From contig JAFZOV010000115.1 of NCBI GenBank assembly GCA_017550445.1, forward strand, positions 1 to 6,554: DNA of 6,554 nucleotides, read 5' to 3'. The stretch's first letter is position 1; each line of letters begins with the position of its first letter. Below the pieces are notes generated by a model, which was given only the letters and a program-made list of their open reading frames with translations, was not told where the DNA came from and made no database searches. The DNA comes from Fibrobacter sp. (lineage in GTDB: Bacteria > Fibrobacterota > Fibrobacteria > Fibrobacterales > Fibrobacteraceae). Positions 5,810-6,554 of the stretch are shown here, piece by piece. A program made the position numbers and the translations under genes.

Positions 5810-5841
5810 AAAAAAGAAGGCCCGTAGTATTTTACGAACCT
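5809..5841 (-). terminator. Intrinsic terminator of cysS
   Basis: Read on the minus strand, GGUUCGUA (5840-5833) pairs over all eight positions with UACGGGCC (5826-5819), including two G-U pairs, around a six-base loop. The stem is followed by UUC and then seven U residues (5815-5809). The two G-U pairs would be A-C mismatches in plus-strand RNA, so the structure works only in the cysS direction. It lies about 80 nt after the cysS stop. Confidence 0.75.
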
Positions 5842-5850
5842 AAACTAAAC

Positions 5851-5921
5851 AATGTGTAATGAGAAATGTGAAGTGTTTTATCTCCTCATCCCACATTTCA
5901 CATCCCACATTTCACATTTCT
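5851..5921 (-). repeat. Inverted repeat with AATGTG/CACATTT arms and 14-bp tandem units (element B)
   Basis: AGAAATGTGAA (5862-5872) is perfectly complementary to TTCACATTTCT (5911-5921), and pairing extends through a G-U to about 15 bp. The right side also holds a direct repeat: CATCCCACATTTCACAT at 5887-5903 and again at 5901-5917, a 14-nt period. The outer edge overlaps the cysS stop codon (5920-5922), so the element forms the start of the cysS 3' UTR. It is related to element A at 2183-2250. Confidence 0.65.
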
Positions 5922-6554
5922 ACGCCTTAATTTCCCAGGTCGTGCCTTCCTTGGAATCCTTGATGACCACGTTCATCGCGGCGAGCTCGTCGCGGATGCG
6001 GTCACTTTCGGCCCAGTTCTTGTTGGCGCGAGCTTCCTTACGGGCGGCGAGCAAAGCTTCGATCTTTGCGACATCCACGCCGTCGTTGGCTCCCTTCTTG
6101 GCATATTCTTCACGCGGCTGGTCGAGCTTCAATCCGAAAATCTGGTCGAAGTCAGCTACGAGTGCAGCCTTTTCGCCGTCATCGATATCGCTCTTGAGCA
6201 TCGTGTTCATGATACCGAGTGCGCGGGGCATGTTGAGGTCGTCGCCGATGGCGTCCTTGAATTCCGCCTGGAATGCCTTGGCGGCATCGCTTGTAATTGC
6301 GGTAGCCTTGCCAATCAGCGGGTCCGTCTTCTTGTGCAAGCTCTTGAGACCTTCCTTTGCGCCTTCCAGAGCTTCCCAAGTGAAGTTCAGGTAGTTACGG
6401 TAGTGACTGCCGATTGCGAAGAAGCGGTAGTCGAGCGGGTTGAAGCCGCGGTCCATCAGGAGCGAGACCGTCAGGAATTCGCCGCTGGACTTGCTCATCT
6501 TGCCGAACTTAGTCTCAGTGGTGCCGTCTTCCAGCTTTTCTTCGCTAGCGGTGC
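5920..6554 (-). CDS. cysS: Cysteinyl-tRNA synthetase, C-terminal part (5' end beyond window)
   Basis: The visible 210 residues hold the C-terminal part of a class I aminoacyl-tRNA synthetase that charges tRNA-Cys. The KMSKS ATP-binding loop is intact (visible residues 18-22, GKMSKSSGEFLT). It is followed by the stem-contact fold region with the family-typical GSHYRNYLNFTWEAL (about 48-62), then the DALR-type helical bundle, and a C-terminal KNWAESDRIRDELAAMNVVIKD segment typical of CysRS. The visible protein ends TTWEIKA. The HIGH motif and zinc-binding residues lie outside the window. Just before KMSKS is an acidic, Thr/Glu-rich stretch (EEKLEDGTTETKFG) longer than the short turn in E. coli CysRS, and the usual GNF after KMSKS is GEF. 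Transcription likely ends at the hairpin plus U-tract about 80 nt downstream. MshC, the cysteine ligase relative, is unlikely in this context. Confidence 0.93.
   Translation of the reverse strand, partial: TASEEKLEDGTTETKFGKMSKSSGEFLTVSLLMDRGFNPLDYRFFAIGSHYRNYLNFTWEALEGAKEGLKSLHKKTDPLIGKATAITSDAAKAFQAEFKDAIGDDLNMPRALGIMNTMLKSDIDDGEKAALVADFDQIFGLKLDQPREEYAKKGANDGVDVAKIEALLAARKEARANKNWAESDRIRDELAAMNVVIKDSKEGTTWEIKA

Noticed and set aside
5887..5917. CRISPR-like or other spaced repeat array
   Set aside because: The two 17-nt copies overlap by 3 nt with a 14-nt period, leaving no spacers, and no cas genes are present.

Overview
The window looks like a Fibrobacter-type chromosome (Fibrobacteres, gut cellulose degraders). 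This is inferred from the protein sequences, the codon use (GAA and AAG strongly preferred for Glu and Lys) and the small palindromic repeats between genes; no rRNA or other decisive marker is present. There are eight protein-coding genes, two of them cut by the window edges, in two blocks that converge near position 3850. No tRNA, rRNA, CRISPR array or transposase gene was found.

Block 1 (2-3826, + strand) is a dedicated acyl-chain pathway. It holds the C-terminal four-fifths of a ketosynthase-like protein, then a 3-oxoacyl-ACP reductase (FabG type) and a 3-hydroxyacyl-ACP dehydratase (FabZ type) whose start overlaps the fabG stop. After a 104-nt gap filled by an imperfect hairpin come a PlsC-type acyltransferase and a patatin-like phospholipase, again joined by a 4-nt ATGA overlap. 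The ketosynthase lacks every residue of the Cys-His-His triad (Pro, Asn and Glu stand in their places), so it is best read as a chain-length-factor-like partner of an active ketosynthase probably encoded just upstream. KS partner + reductase + dehydratase + acyltransferase is the gene vocabulary of aryl polyene and related type II polyketide or specialised lipid clusters. That product assignment is inference.

Block 2 (3889-6554, - strand) reads, in transcription order: the C-terminal part of cysteinyl-tRNA synthetase (cysS) with a convincing intrinsic terminator, a glyoxalase II-like metallo-beta-lactamase-fold hydrolase, and an integral-membrane acyltransferase of the AT3 (Acyl_transf_3/OafA-like) family.

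The space between genes in block 2 and at the junction of the blocks is rich in short palindromic repeats of at least three kinds: a GTCATTGCGAG...GCAATCC hairpin, a GTCATCC...GGATGACA hairpin group, and an AATGTG/CACATTT arm family also found inside block 1. Fragments of the GTCATCC type appear to lie in frame inside the AT3 acyltransferase gene, encoding a repeated Gly-Met-Thr-Ser. The most notable points are the triad-less ketosynthase, the cassette around it, and the repeat-in-gene case.
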